DNA of 36,847 bases, taken from Acidobacteriota bacterium (GTDB lineage Bacteria > Acidobacteriota > Thermoanaerobaculia > UBA5066). A model generated the notes under the pieces. The model was not told where the DNA came from and did not search any database. It worked only from the letters and a program-made list of their open reading frames with translations. Below are positions 1 to 7,444 of the stretch, piece by piece. Every line of letters starts with the position of its first letter. The stretch's first letter is position 1. Position numbers and translations under genes: made by a program. Location of the stretch: contig JAKPXO010000001.1 in assembly GCA_029567505.1 (NCBI GenBank), forward strand, positions 1 to 36,847. Direction: 5' to 3'.

Positions 1-1
1 G

Positions 2-421
2 GTCGACCGGCTCGACGCCCTCGTCTTCGACCACACGCTCGCGGTCAACCTTCGCGGACCGTTCCTGATGGCGCGCGCCGTCCTCCCGGGGATGAAGAGC
101 CGGCGCCGCGGCCACGTCGTCAACGTCGCGTCGACGGCGGCGCTGCGCGGCTTCGCGGGGGGCGCGGCCTACTGCGCCTCGAAGTTCGGGCTCGCCGGCC
201 TCTCGCAGGCGATGCTCCAGGACGTCCGCGGGAGCGACGTCCGCGTCACCTGCATCCTCCCTTCGACCGTCGCGACCGACATGGCCCTCCGGGGCGACTT
301 CTTGAAGAGCCCGGAGACGGCGATCCGCCCCGAGGACGTCGCGCAGGCGGTCGTCGACCTCGTCCGGCTCGACTCCCGCGTCCTCCCGGTCTCCCTGGAG
401 CTCTGGCAGACGAACCCCTGA
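2..421 (+). CDS. SDR-family oxidoreductase, 3' part only
   Basis: C-terminal part of a short-chain dehydrogenase/reductase, an NAD(P)-dependent enzyme acting on alcohol or carbonyl groups. The reading frame is open from the window edge, so the Rossmann glycine motif (TGxxxGxG) is missing and lies outside. Visible SDR marks, in order, are NLRGPFLMARAVLPGM (the conserved N of helix alpha-4), NVASTAA with the catalytic serine, and YCASKFG, the YxxxK active site. An RVTCILPSTVATDM segment follows, equivalent to the usual PGxVxT after strand beta-6. The first ATG in view (68) is internal, not the real start. The substrate cannot be told. It is convergent with the SPOR gene, only 22 bp apart. Confidence 0.9.
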   Translation, partial: VDRLDALVFDHTLAVNLRGPFLMARAVLPGMKSRRRGHVVNVASTAALRGFAGGAAYCASKFGLAGLSQAMLQDVRGSDVRVTCILPSTVATDMALRGDFLKSPETAIRPEDVAQAVVDLVRLDSRVLPVSLELWQTNP

Positions 422-443
422 ACGCGCGGGGCCACGCCCGGGC

Positions 444-1982
444 TCAGGGGGCGACCACCCTGTAGACCCACCCCATGTCGCGCGTCCCCTTCGCCGCGAG
501 CTCCGCGCGGACGCCTTTGGCTTCTTCCGCCGACGGGAACTCCCCGACCATGACGCGGAACCAGATCCCCTTCTCGCCGAGGTCGACCTCCGCGACGTAG
601 CCCTCGCGCCCGACGAGCGCCTCGATCCGCTTCAGGTCCCGCTCGGCGGCGCCACGATCCCGGTACGAGGTGAAGTGGATCGAGAAGACCTCGGGGCGAC
701 CGGCCCGGTCGCGAGTGACGACGAGACCATCCCGGCTCTGCCGGACCGGTGCGGGCGGGGCCGTCTTCACGGGGACGGGCATCGGCGCCACCAGCGCGGG
801 CGCGACCGTCGGGACGGCGCCCGGGCGTTCTCTGGGAGCGGTCGGCACGGGGACGGCGACGGGAGCCGGGGCCGTCGCGCCCTCCGCCCCCGGCGCGGCT
901 GGCACCGCGGGCTCCGGCGTCGGCGACTCCACGGGGAGCGCCTCCCTCTCGGAGGCCTCCCGGGTCGGCGCCTCGGTCATCTCCGGGGCCTGCCGGGCCA
1001 CGGCGACCCGACCGGAGTCCGCGCCCCGGTCGATCCACAGTCCGACGAGGAGGTAGCCGAGCGCCGCGAGAGCCGCGAGAGCCGCGGCGATCCCGGCGAG
1101 ACGTCCCCATCGCGGCCCGCCCTCGCGTGTCGCACCGCGACGTCCTCCGCGAGGAATCGTCAGGACGGTGTCTTCGTCGTCCTCGAAAGGTGGAGGCACC
1201 GGCTCGTCCGCCCCGGGCGGCGCGTCGAGAACGGCGGCCGTCGCCGCAGCCCCGAACTCCTCCTCCCGCTCCGGGGGGCCGGCGGCCGCGCCCCCGCCCG
1301 CGAGGACCGAGCGCAGGTCGATCGACTCGGCTTCCCGCGAGAGGCGCGTCAGGGTCTCGTCTCCGATCTCCTCCTGCGGCTCGGCCGGGAAGTCCGGAGG
1401 AGCCGGCGCCGCCTCGTCCTCCGGCAGGGCGAAGACGAAACCGCCGCCCTCGGGCGCGCGGCCCGCGGGCTCCTCGGGGACCGTGAACGGCCCGCCCGCC
1501 ACGGAATCGACCGGCTCTGCCTCGGGAGCGGAGACGGGGACCTCGTCCGCCGGGAGAGGAGGAGGAGGCTCCGCCTCGAGCGGAACCGCGACGGCCGGAG
1601 CGGCGAGCGGTTCGCGCGCCTCGCGGTCCCAGCGGAGGTCCAGCGCGCCCGTCGTCTCGGAGAACGGGTCGTCCCCGGAGGGCGGAGAAGGCGGCTCCGG
1701 CTCGAAGCTCGCGGCCGGAACGAGCGGCGGCGGCGCCGGCACGACGAGCGGCGGCGGCACCCCCGCCACGCGCGCGAGCGCCCGCTCCACGAGGACCTCG
1801 ATCGGAACGCTCTCCCCGCCGGCGTCGCGGATCCTCTTCAGCTCCTCGGCGCAGACGTCCCGCGCCGCCCGGAAAGCGACGTCGGGCTCGACCGGCGCGC
1901 GCGCCGTGAGCTCGCGGAGGACCTCCGAGACCGACGGGAGCATGCGCCTCACGCGGGAGGCGGTGAGGTCTTCTCCGCTCAT
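444..1982 (-). CDS. Transmembrane SPOR-domain protein, last gene of amidase-actin operon
   Basis: A 512-residue bitopic protein. Residues 1-75 form a small, probably helical cytoplasmic domain of no family I recognise. A long acidic, proline-rich linker covers about 76-290. One membrane helix (about 294-316, GIAAALAALAALGYLLVGLW) is followed by a Pro/Ala-rich periplasmic linker and a SPOR domain at about 428-512 (VFSIHFTSYRDRGAAERDL, then WFRVMVGEFPSAEEA). SPOR domains bind peptidoglycan glycan strands stripped of stem peptides, usually at septa. The start is set by an ATGA overlap with the actin-like gene (ATG 1982, TGA 1981-1979). A longer in-frame extension runs through that gene and is spurious. 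I infer it links the upstream actin to glycan made bare by the upstream amidase. Confidence 0.88.
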   Translation of the reverse strand: MSGEDLTASRVRRMLPSVSEVLRELTARAPVEPDVAFRAARDVCAEELKRIRDAGGESVPIEVLVERALARVAGVPPPLVVPAPPPLVPAASFEPEPPSPPSGDDPFSETTGALDLRWDREAREPLAAPAVAVPLEAEPPPPLPADEVPVSAPEAEPVDSVAGGPFTVPEEPAGRAPEGGGFVFALPEDEAAPAPPDFPAEPQEEIGDETLTRLSREAESIDLRSVLAGGGAAAGPPEREEEFGAAATAAVLDAPPGADEPVPPPFEDDEDTVLTIPRGGRRGATREGGPRWGRLAGIAAALAALAALGYLLVGLWIDRGADSGRVAVARQAPEMTEAPTREASEREALPVESPTPEPAVPAAPGAEGATAPAPVAVPVPTAPRERPGAVPTVAPALVAPMPVPVKTAPPAPVRQSRDGLVVTRDRAGRPEVFSIHFTSYRDRGAAERDLKRIEALVGREGYVAEVDLGEKGIWFRVMVGEFPSAEEAKGVRAELAAKGTRDMGWVYRVVAP

Positions 1983-2995
1983 CCGGCGAGTCGCTCCCAG
2001 TCCCCTTCCGGAGCGTCGGCGGCGATCGCGAGGGAGCCGCTCGCGCCGGCGAACACCGGGTCCTCCACCGACCGGACCCGGCCGCCGCCGACCTCCTCGA
2101 GCGCCCGCTCGAGGGCCGCCGCGAGGCCGGGGATCTGCGAGCCGCCTCCCGCGAGGACGACGTTGTTTCGCACCCGCTGCTGGTACTCGGGGTCGACGCG
2201 AGAGAGGAGATCGAGCATCGTCTCGGCGAGGGGCCCGACGAGGCTCTCGCACGCCTTCCTCATCTCCGCCGTCACCTCGAGGCGGGTCGGCTTCCCGCGG
2301 ACCGGGGCCTCGACGAAGACCGGCTCCTTCGGCTCGCCGACGAAGCTGTTCCTCTCCTTCCACTCCCGGACCATGTGGATCGAGAAGTTCGCGTCGGGGT
2401 GGCGCGCGCGAATCTGAAGCCCCAGCTGCTCGTCGACCGTGTCGCCCGCGTGGGTGAGCGTCCGCTGGTCGTCGTCCGTCGGGTAGCGCCCGTTCATGAC
2501 GCAGAAGTCGCTCGTCCCGGCGCCGATGTCGATGATCATCGTGTGGAGGAGCGCGTCCATGCCGTAGGCGACGGCGAACGGCTCCGACACCAGCAGGAGC
2601 GCGTCGGCGACCCCCTTCACGGCGTTCCGCAGGTGCTGGCGGGAGACGCGCATCGCCTCGGCCGGGACCCCGACGACGGCCTGGACAGTCTTCCCGGCGC
2701 CGCCGGCCTTCTCGATCAGGTGCGCGAGAAGCTCCCTCACGGCCGCCTCGGCCTTCGGGGAGCCCTCCTTGATGAGGCCCCTCTCGAGCGGGCGGTGGAG
2801 GTCGAGCATCGGCCGGTTCTCGAGCGCCTCGTGCCCGAAGACGACCGGCTTCTTCACGACCTTCCGGGCGACCATGTCGACGGGCCATCCGACCCAGCTC
2901 TCCACGACGTGCCGCTCGCCGTTCGAGGCACAGATCGCGCTGCGCGAGGTGCCGAGGTCGATCCCGACGTGGAGGACGTCCTTCTTGCCGCTCAT
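1979..2995 (-). CDS. MamK-like bacterial actin
   Basis: A 338-residue actin-superfamily ATPase, the usual length for MreB/MamK. Phosphate-1 loop GIDLGTSRSAI is at residues 11-21, phosphate-2 loop IIDIGAGTSDF at 154-164, and the adenosine motif VVLAGGGSQIPGL at 279-291. E138 (SEPF) and D156 match the Glu and Asp needed for hydrolysis in actins. Several stretches resemble MamK more than MreB: SNGERHVVESWVGWP, DTVDEQL with RARHP, NSFVG and PEYQQRVRNNVV. It should form ATP-dependent cytoplasmic filaments. Both ends have 4-bp ATGA overlaps, with the amidase upstream and the SPOR gene downstream, so the three are translationally coupled. No magnetosome genes are nearby, so a cell-wall role is likelier than organelle positioning. 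Confidence 0.9.
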   Translation of the reverse strand: MSGKKDVLHVGIDLGTSRSAICASNGERHVVESWVGWPVDMVARKVVKKPVVFGHEALENRPMLDLHRPLERGLIKEGSPKAEAAVRELLAHLIEKAGGAGKTVQAVVGVPAEAMRVSRQHLRNAVKGVADALLLVSEPFAVAYGMDALLHTMIIDIGAGTSDFCVMNGRYPTDDDQRTLTHAGDTVDEQLGLQIRARHPDANFSIHMVREWKERNSFVGEPKEPVFVEAPVRGKPTRLEVTAEMRKACESLVGPLAETMLDLLSRVDPEYQQRVRNNVVLAGGGSQIPGLAAALERALEEVGGGRVRSVEDPVFAGASGSLAIAADAPEGDWERLAG

Positions 2996-4005
2996 CCGTT
3001 TCCGCTCCTTCCCGCTCCCGCGAGGTTGCGTGCGTCGGCGTAGGCGCGCACGCCCCGCGCGAGCGCCTCGGCGATCGCCTCCCGGTACGCCTCGTCGCGG
3101 AGGAGGCGCGCGTCCTCCGCGTGCGAGACGCTCGAGACCTCCGCCAGGATCCCCGGCATCTCGGAGGCGATCAGGACGACGAACGGGGCGCTCTTCACGC
3201 CGCGGTCGCCGGCCTCCGGCGTGACCTTCCGCGTCGAGGCGACGAGCTCGGCCTGGACCGACTCGGCGAGCCGTCTCGACTCCGCCTGGCGAACGCCCAC
3301 GTAGACCTCCTCGAGAAGCCCCCTGAAGTCCGAAAGAGAATAGCCCGAGGAAAGGTTCTCGGCGCTCGCGAGCCGGCGGATCGCGGGGTCGTCCGTCGGG
3401 CCGAGGTAGTACGTCTCGACGCCGCGGCGATCCGGGTTGGGGATCGAGTTGACGTGGATCGAGACGAGAACGTCTCCGCCCGCGTCCCGCGCCCTTCGCG
3501 ATCGCTCGCGCAGGGAGACCGTCTCGTCCCCCTCACGGGTCATCACGACGCGAAAGAGGCCCCCGCGGAGCTTCTCCCTCACCCGCCGGGCGACGTCGAG
3601 CGTGACGTCCTTCTCGGGGAGGCCGTCGGCGGTGAGCGCCCCCGGGTCGACGCCGCCGTGTCCGGCGTCGAGGACGATCGTCCTCACGTCGAGGTGGAAG
3701 AGCGTCGGGTCGATCGACTTCGGCGCGGGCCAGTCGAGCGTCTCGAGCCCCGGCTCGGGAGATGGGGCGACCGTCCGCTGCGGCACGACGACGACCTCCG
3801 TCGGGGTGACGCCCCCGCCGGAGAAGGCGTTGATCGACGCGAAGAGCGCGAGCGGGATCGCGACCAGGGCCGCGCCGCGCACCGCCCTGCCGACCCAACG
3901 CCCTCCCGGGCGGGCGCGCGCCGGGGGCCGTCCCTCGATGACGTCGAGGTTCTCCCGCACGGCGTCGCGGAGCATCTGCTTCTTGAGCCGCTCGGCGTCT
4001 CGCAT
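2992..4005 (-). CDS. Membrane-anchored N-acetylmuramoyl-L-alanine amidase (Amidase_3)
   Basis: A 337-residue zinc amidase that would cut the bond between N-acetylmuramic acid and L-alanine in peptidoglycan. Residues 1-40 are charged and probably cytoplasmic. A membrane anchor lies at about 43-62 (RGAALVAIPLALFASINAF), and the Amidase_3 domain runs from about 108 to 322 in the periplasm. Expected zinc ligands are H116 (LDAGHGGVDPGA), E131 (GLPEKDVTLDVA) and H184 (VSIHVNS). E289 in ILAEVSSVSHAEDARLL is the likely catalytic glutamate. I chose ATG 4005 because the sequence upstream in this frame is the antisense-like extension over kynB and lacks a signal. The gene overlaps the actin start by 4 bp. 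No LysM or AMIN targeting domain is present. Confidence 0.9.
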   Translation of the reverse strand: MRDAERLKKQMLRDAVRENLDVIEGRPPARARPGGRWVGRAVRGAALVAIPLALFASINAFSGGGVTPTEVVVVPQRTVAPSPEPGLETLDWPAPKSIDPTLFHLDVRTIVLDAGHGGVDPGALTADGLPEKDVTLDVARRVREKLRGGLFRVVMTREGDETVSLRERSRRARDAGGDVLVSIHVNSIPNPDRRGVETYYLGPTDDPAIRRLASAENLSSGYSLSDFRGLLEEVYVGVRQAESRRLAESVQAELVASTRKVTPEAGDRGVKSAPFVVLIASEMPGILAEVSSVSHAEDARLLRDEAYREAIAEALARGVRAYADARNLAGAGRSGNG

Positions 4006-4060
4006 GGCCAAGCTCTCATTTTCGCAGCTTTTCCCGCCCGCGGCGGGCCGCCACGGCCCG

Positions 4061-4675
4061 TCAGGGCGCGACGAGGACCGCCCGAACCGGGGAGCCGTCT
4101 CCTCCCTCGATCCGGAGCGGCAGCGCCGAGAGCTCGTAGCGGCCCGGCGGGACGTCCGCGAGGGCGAGCCCTTCGAGCCAGCAGACGCCCGCGGCGACGA
4201 GCGCCCGGTGCGCCGTGTAGGCGTGGTCGTCGTACGGGTCGACGGAGGGGGTGTCGATCCCGACGAGGACGACGCCGCGCGCCGCGAGCGCCGGGGCGAG
4301 CTCCGGATCGAGCCCCGCGAAGGCGTCATCGAACCGCTCCCGGTTCCCGAACGTCCCGGTCTTCAGGATGACCCGGGGCGCGGACGGCGGTTCGGCCAGG
4401 TCCTCGAGGCGCACGCGGCCCCGCGGTGACACCCGCGCCTCCACGACCTGGCAGGTCCCGATCCACGTCTCGAGGGGAACCTCGTCGATCGCGGCCGCCC
4501 CGGCCACCATGTGGAGCGGCGCGTCGGCGTGAGAGCCGAGGTGGAGCGTCGTCCGGATCGACGAGAAGGTCGTCCCGTCGGGAGGCGTCGTCACCTCCCG
4601 CGAGAACGGGACGTCGCCCGGCCAGACGGCGATCCGCGGCGACAGGACCGGAGAGAGGTCGTAGATCCGCGCCAC
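4061..4675 (-). CDS. kynB: Kynurenine formamidase (arylformamidase, cyclase family)
   Basis: A 204-residue cytoplasmic metal-dependent hydrolase that would convert N-formyl-L-kynurenine to kynurenine and formate, the second step of tryptophan breakdown. KynB hallmarks are DLSPVLSPRIAVWPGDVPF near the start and the metal-binding HLGSHADAPLH (H45, H49, D51, H55). GIDTPSVDPYDD follows at about 139-150, with WLEGLALADVPPGRYEL and ALPLRIEGGDGSPVRAVL near the end. Length matches the family (about 205-215). Start is GTG 4675 with a GAGGGA ribosome site just upstream. It lies 7 bp after the aromatic amino acid hydroxylase, so the two share an operon. Tryptophan dioxygenase and kynureninase are not in the window. 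Confidence 0.88.
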   Translation of the reverse strand: MARIYDLSPVLSPRIAVWPGDVPFSREVTTPPDGTTFSSIRTTLHLGSHADAPLHMVAGAAAIDEVPLETWIGTCQVVEARVSPRGRVRLEDLAEPPSAPRVILKTGTFGNRERFDDAFAGLDPELAPALAARGVVLVGIDTPSVDPYDDHAYTAHRALVAAGVCWLEGLALADVPPGRYELSALPLRIEGGDGSPVRAVLVAP

Positions 4676-4682
4676 CCGTCCC

Positions 4683-5546
4683 TCACTGCCTCTCGAGCCA
4701 CGCCGAGACGTCCTCGACCATCCGGTCGAACGAGGGGGAGACGAAGAGGAGCTCCTGGTACCGCGTCGGGTCGTACGGGATCGCGGCCGCCGCGTCGCAG
4801 TCGAGCGGGCGGATCTCGGCGTTCGACTCGAACGAGCCGAGCTCGCCGAACGAAGAGAGGAGCCCGGCGCCGACCGCCTTCCTCTGCCCCTCCTCCTCGA
4901 CGAGGCCGAACTCGAGCGTGTACCAGTAGACGTATTCGAGCCGCGCGAGCGCCGCGTCGTCGACGCGCCACGCCGCCTCGCCGAAACGCCGGGAGAGGGC
5001 CACGATGCCGGGGTGAAAGAGGCTCGCCGCGTGGCCGACGAGCTCGTGGACGACGTCCGGCTCGGGCGTGTAGAGCGGCACGGAGTGGTGACGCATGTAC
5101 TGCGTCGAGAGGAAGACCCCCTTCCCCATCATCCCGAGGAAGGTCCGCCCCTGGACGAGGCCGGCCACGGGAAGCATCTGGAAGCCGGCGCCTCTCTTCA
5201 GCGCCTCGTTCACCTCGGAAAGCTGCGGCACGCACCCTCGGTCGAGCGCGAGGGCCCTCGAGCTCTCCTTCCATTCCCGGCACGCGAACCTCTCGTGGAG
5301 CGGCGCGAGGTGCTCCCAGACGGTCCTCCAGACCGCCTGCTCGTCCTCCGTGTACTCCACGTCGGGCAGCGGCTGGCCGTCGCGGTACTCGAGCGCGAGC
5401 CGTGCGATCGCGTTCCTCCGCGCCCGGTAGACCGGGTCCTTGAAGCCCGGGTGGTCCGGGTCGAGCGGGACGAGCTCCTCCGACCCTCCGGCGTGAGGGG
5501 AGGCGCCCCGCGCCGCCTCGTCGATCTTCCGCGTGGCCTCGCTCAT
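4683..5546 (-). CDS. phhA: Biopterin-dependent aromatic amino acid hydroxylase (phenylalanine 4-monooxygenase-like)
   Basis: A 287-residue non-haem iron monooxygenase of the bacterial PhhA type, consisting of the catalytic domain alone. It should use tetrahydropterin and O2 to hydroxylate phenylalanine to tyrosine. Iron ligands are H167 and H172 (TPEPDVVHELVGHAASL) and E212 (YWYTLEFGL). The flanking YRARRNAIARLALEY, FLSTQYMRHHSVPLYT and RTFLGMM segments are typical. Start is ATG 5546; the ribosome site is weak. The neighbour 7 bp downstream is kynB, a tryptophan-pathway gene, so a tryptophan hydroxylase activity cannot be ruled out from sequence alone. Phenylalanine hydroxylase is the safer call. 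A pterin dehydratase (phhB) is not adjacent. Confidence 0.87.
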   Translation of the reverse strand: MSEATRKIDEAARGASPHAGGSEELVPLDPDHPGFKDPVYRARRNAIARLALEYRDGQPLPDVEYTEDEQAVWRTVWEHLAPLHERFACREWKESSRALALDRGCVPQLSEVNEALKRGAGFQMLPVAGLVQGRTFLGMMGKGVFLSTQYMRHHSVPLYTPEPDVVHELVGHAASLFHPGIVALSRRFGEAAWRVDDAALARLEYVYWYTLEFGLVEEEGQRKAVGAGLLSSFGELGSFESNAEIRPLDCDAAAAIPYDPTRYQELLFVSPSFDRMVEDVSAWLERQ

Positions 5547-5648
5547 CCGATCCGTCCGGCGGGCAGTCTATCCGAGAGGACCCGGGTTTCGCCCCGGCGG
5601 TCGGGCGCCTCTCACGCGGCGACGTCTCCGCCCAGAAGGCTCGGTCCT

Positions 5649-7193
5649 CTACCGCGGATGCGGCTGCGTCCGCGCCTCCACCTCGCCCAGGAGCTCTCTG
5701 AGCCCCGGCCGGGCCGGCGCGAGCGCGAGCGCCTCGCGCAGGAACGGAGCGGCCGCGGCCGGATCGCCGCGCAGAACGTACGCCGCGCCGATCCGATGGA
5801 GAAGCGCAGGGACGATCGGATGCATCGAAGGGAGGCCGAAGAGCGCACGGAGGAACAGGGGAGAGATGAACTGGCCGGCGCCTGGAGCGGGGACTCGCTC
5901 CGTCGCCCCGGCGCGTGAGACCGGAGACGCCAGGGAGAGCCCGAGCGAGCGCCCGAGCAGGAACGCGTGCCCCGAGATCGGCGACAGCGAGGGCACGACC
6001 GACACGATCTCGGGTCCCGACCGGGGCCAGCTCGACCCCTCCGGAGGCCGGCTCAGCTCCACCCACGACATCCACGCTCCGGCCGCCACGAAGACACCGA
6101 GCGCGTTCACTCCGACCCCGGCCGCCACGGCCGGCAGGACGGCTCGTCGCCGCGCGAGAAGCGCCGGCGCCGCCAGGAGCGGCAGCACCGGAAGCGTGTG
6201 ACGGGGGCCCCACGCCGAGCCCCCGTGCCAGCCCTCGAACCGGGCGACGGTCAGGACCAGGAGGAGCGGCGCGACGCCGCAGAGCACCCTCACGGCCAGC
6301 GGAACCCCGCGAAAGAGAAGGCGAGCGGCGCCGACGACGGCGAAGGGCGCGAAGAACAGCAGTCCCCGGCCCGGGGAGAGAAGGAGCCCGTAGAGGCCCT
6401 GGAGAAGCGGCGTCGTGAATCTCAGCGCCTCGTCCCCGTAGCCGAAGTTCTCGCCTCCACCGAACCGGAGAGCGCTCGCGGTCCAGCTGACGGCGAGCCC
6501 GCATGCGACGAGCGCGCCGAAGACGAAGGTTCGCCGAAGGCCGCCGGCGCGCCCGCGCCACGCGAGGGCCGCTCCGAGGACGAAGACCGGCACGAGGATC
6601 CAGAGGACGGGCTTCAGGAGCGCAGCTCCGGAGAACGCCGCGGCGGCGAGGAACGCCGGGCGGAGTCCGGTTCGACCCCCACCCTCGAGGATCTCCGCTG
6701 CGGCGCACGCGAGCCCCGCGGCAGCGAACGTCTCGAAGAAGGAGTCCGCCGCATAGGCCCAGAGGAAGGTCGACGCGAGAAACGCGGGACCCCACCACGG
6801 GGAGGATTCCGGGACCAGGAAACGGGCGAGGCGCCGGAACGCCGCGACCGCCAGCAGCGTCCCCGCCGTCCACGCGAGCGCGATTCCGGCATCGAGCCCC
6901 TGCGCTCCGAGGACGCTCCGAAGCGCCCAAGGGACCGCGACGAACGGGAGAAGCAGGAGCGTCGGGAAGAGACCGTAGTGCGAGCGGAAGGCGAAGGCGC
7001 TGTCCGGGCCGAGCTCCGCAGAGGGGAGCTTCGCTGCCTCGAATCGCCCCTGGACCAGGAACCCGAGCGTGTCGGAGATCGCCTCCGCGGCGTCCCACGA
7101 GACGACGGAGCGACCGATGAAGGCCGCGCCGAGGAGAAGGACGGTCGCGATCGCCGCGGCGCGGACAGAGGCCCTTCCGCCGCGCACGGGCAC
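5649..7193 (-). CDS. GT-C type polytopic glycosyltransferase-like protein with TPR-like tail
   Basis: A 514-residue integral membrane protein. An N-terminal hydrophobic segment (ATVLLLGAAFIGRSVV) is followed by WDAAEAISDTLGFL, where the usual GT39/PMT periplasmic acidic motif sits. Many more hydrophobic helices follow to about residue 400. The segment GLYGLLLSPGRGLLFFAPF and the WGPRHTLPVLPLLA loop recur in dolichyl/undecaprenyl-phosphate-sugar transferases of the GT39 and related families. The last 50 residues (HRIGAAYVLRGDPAAAAPFL) look like one TPR hairpin. The acceptor and sugar are unknown. Start is GTG 7193, 2 bp after the stop of the 66-codon gene, so they are probably co-transcribed. 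A second, distantly similar enzyme lies at 34792-36570. Confidence 0.75.
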   Translation of the reverse strand: MPVRGGRASVRAAAIATVLLLGAAFIGRSVVSWDAAEAISDTLGFLVQGRFEAAKLPSAELGPDSAFAFRSHYGLFPTLLLLPFVAVPWALRSVLGAQGLDAGIALAWTAGTLLAVAAFRRLARFLVPESSPWWGPAFLASTFLWAYAADSFFETFAAAGLACAAAEILEGGGRTGLRPAFLAAAAFSGAALLKPVLWILVPVFVLGAALAWRGRAGGLRRTFVFGALVACGLAVSWTASALRFGGGENFGYGDEALRFTTPLLQGLYGLLLSPGRGLLFFAPFAVVGAARLLFRGVPLAVRVLCGVAPLLLVLTVARFEGWHGGSAWGPRHTLPVLPLLAAPALLARRRAVLPAVAAGVGVNALGVFVAAGAWMSWVELSRPPEGSSWPRSGPEIVSVVPSLSPISGHAFLLGRSLGLSLASPVSRAGATERVPAPGAGQFISPLFLRALFGLPSMHPIVPALLHRIGAAYVLRGDPAAAAPFLREALALAPARPGLRELLGEVEARTQPHPR

Positions 7194-7195
7194 CC

Positions 7196-7396
7196 TCAGC
7201 GGACCCGCTTCCGGCGCGGCAGGAGGTCGTTCAGCTCCCGCAGGGCCATGTCGAGCCCCTTCTCGACGCCCGGGTCGGTCTCGCCCCGGAGCGCCTGCAT
7301 CGCCGCCTCGTCGCGAAGCCGCTGCAGGCGGTGCGCCAGTGCCCGGAGGATCGTCTCGACGGCCTTCTGCTCGTCGTCGCTGCGCTGTTTCGCCAC
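7196..7396 (-). CDS. Small helical protein of unknown function (66 aa)
   Basis: A 66-residue charged protein that I do not recognise. It appears all-helical with a short coiled-coil-like middle (ILRALAHRLQRLRDEAAM), a second helix (GLDMALRELNDLL) and a very basic tail (RRKRVR). There is no signal peptide or membrane segment. I place the start at GTG 7396; the frame stays open further upstream, but that would run into the divergent trmJ gene. The stop sits 2 bp before the glycosyltransferase start, and the 48 bp to the trmJ start must hold the promoters for both directions. The basic tail could fit RNA or membrane-surface binding, but this is only a guess. Confidence 0.6.
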   Translation of the reverse strand: MAKQRSDDEQKAVETILRALAHRLQRLRDEAAMQALRGETDPGVEKGLDMALRELNDLLPRRKRVR

Positions 7397-7444
7397 GCGG
7401 GCATTCTGGACGAGACCGGCGCCGCTTTGGAAGATGATCCGGCG

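Noticed and set aside
1979-2995. Magnetosome island because of the MamK-like actin
   Set aside because: No mamA, mamB, mamE, mamM, mamO or mad-type neighbours; the partners are peptidoglycan genes.
4591-7098. An 835-codon minus-strand frame across three genes
   Set aside because: It overlaps phhA and the glycosyltransferase in another frame and shows only Arg/Pro/Gly-rich low-complexity sequence.
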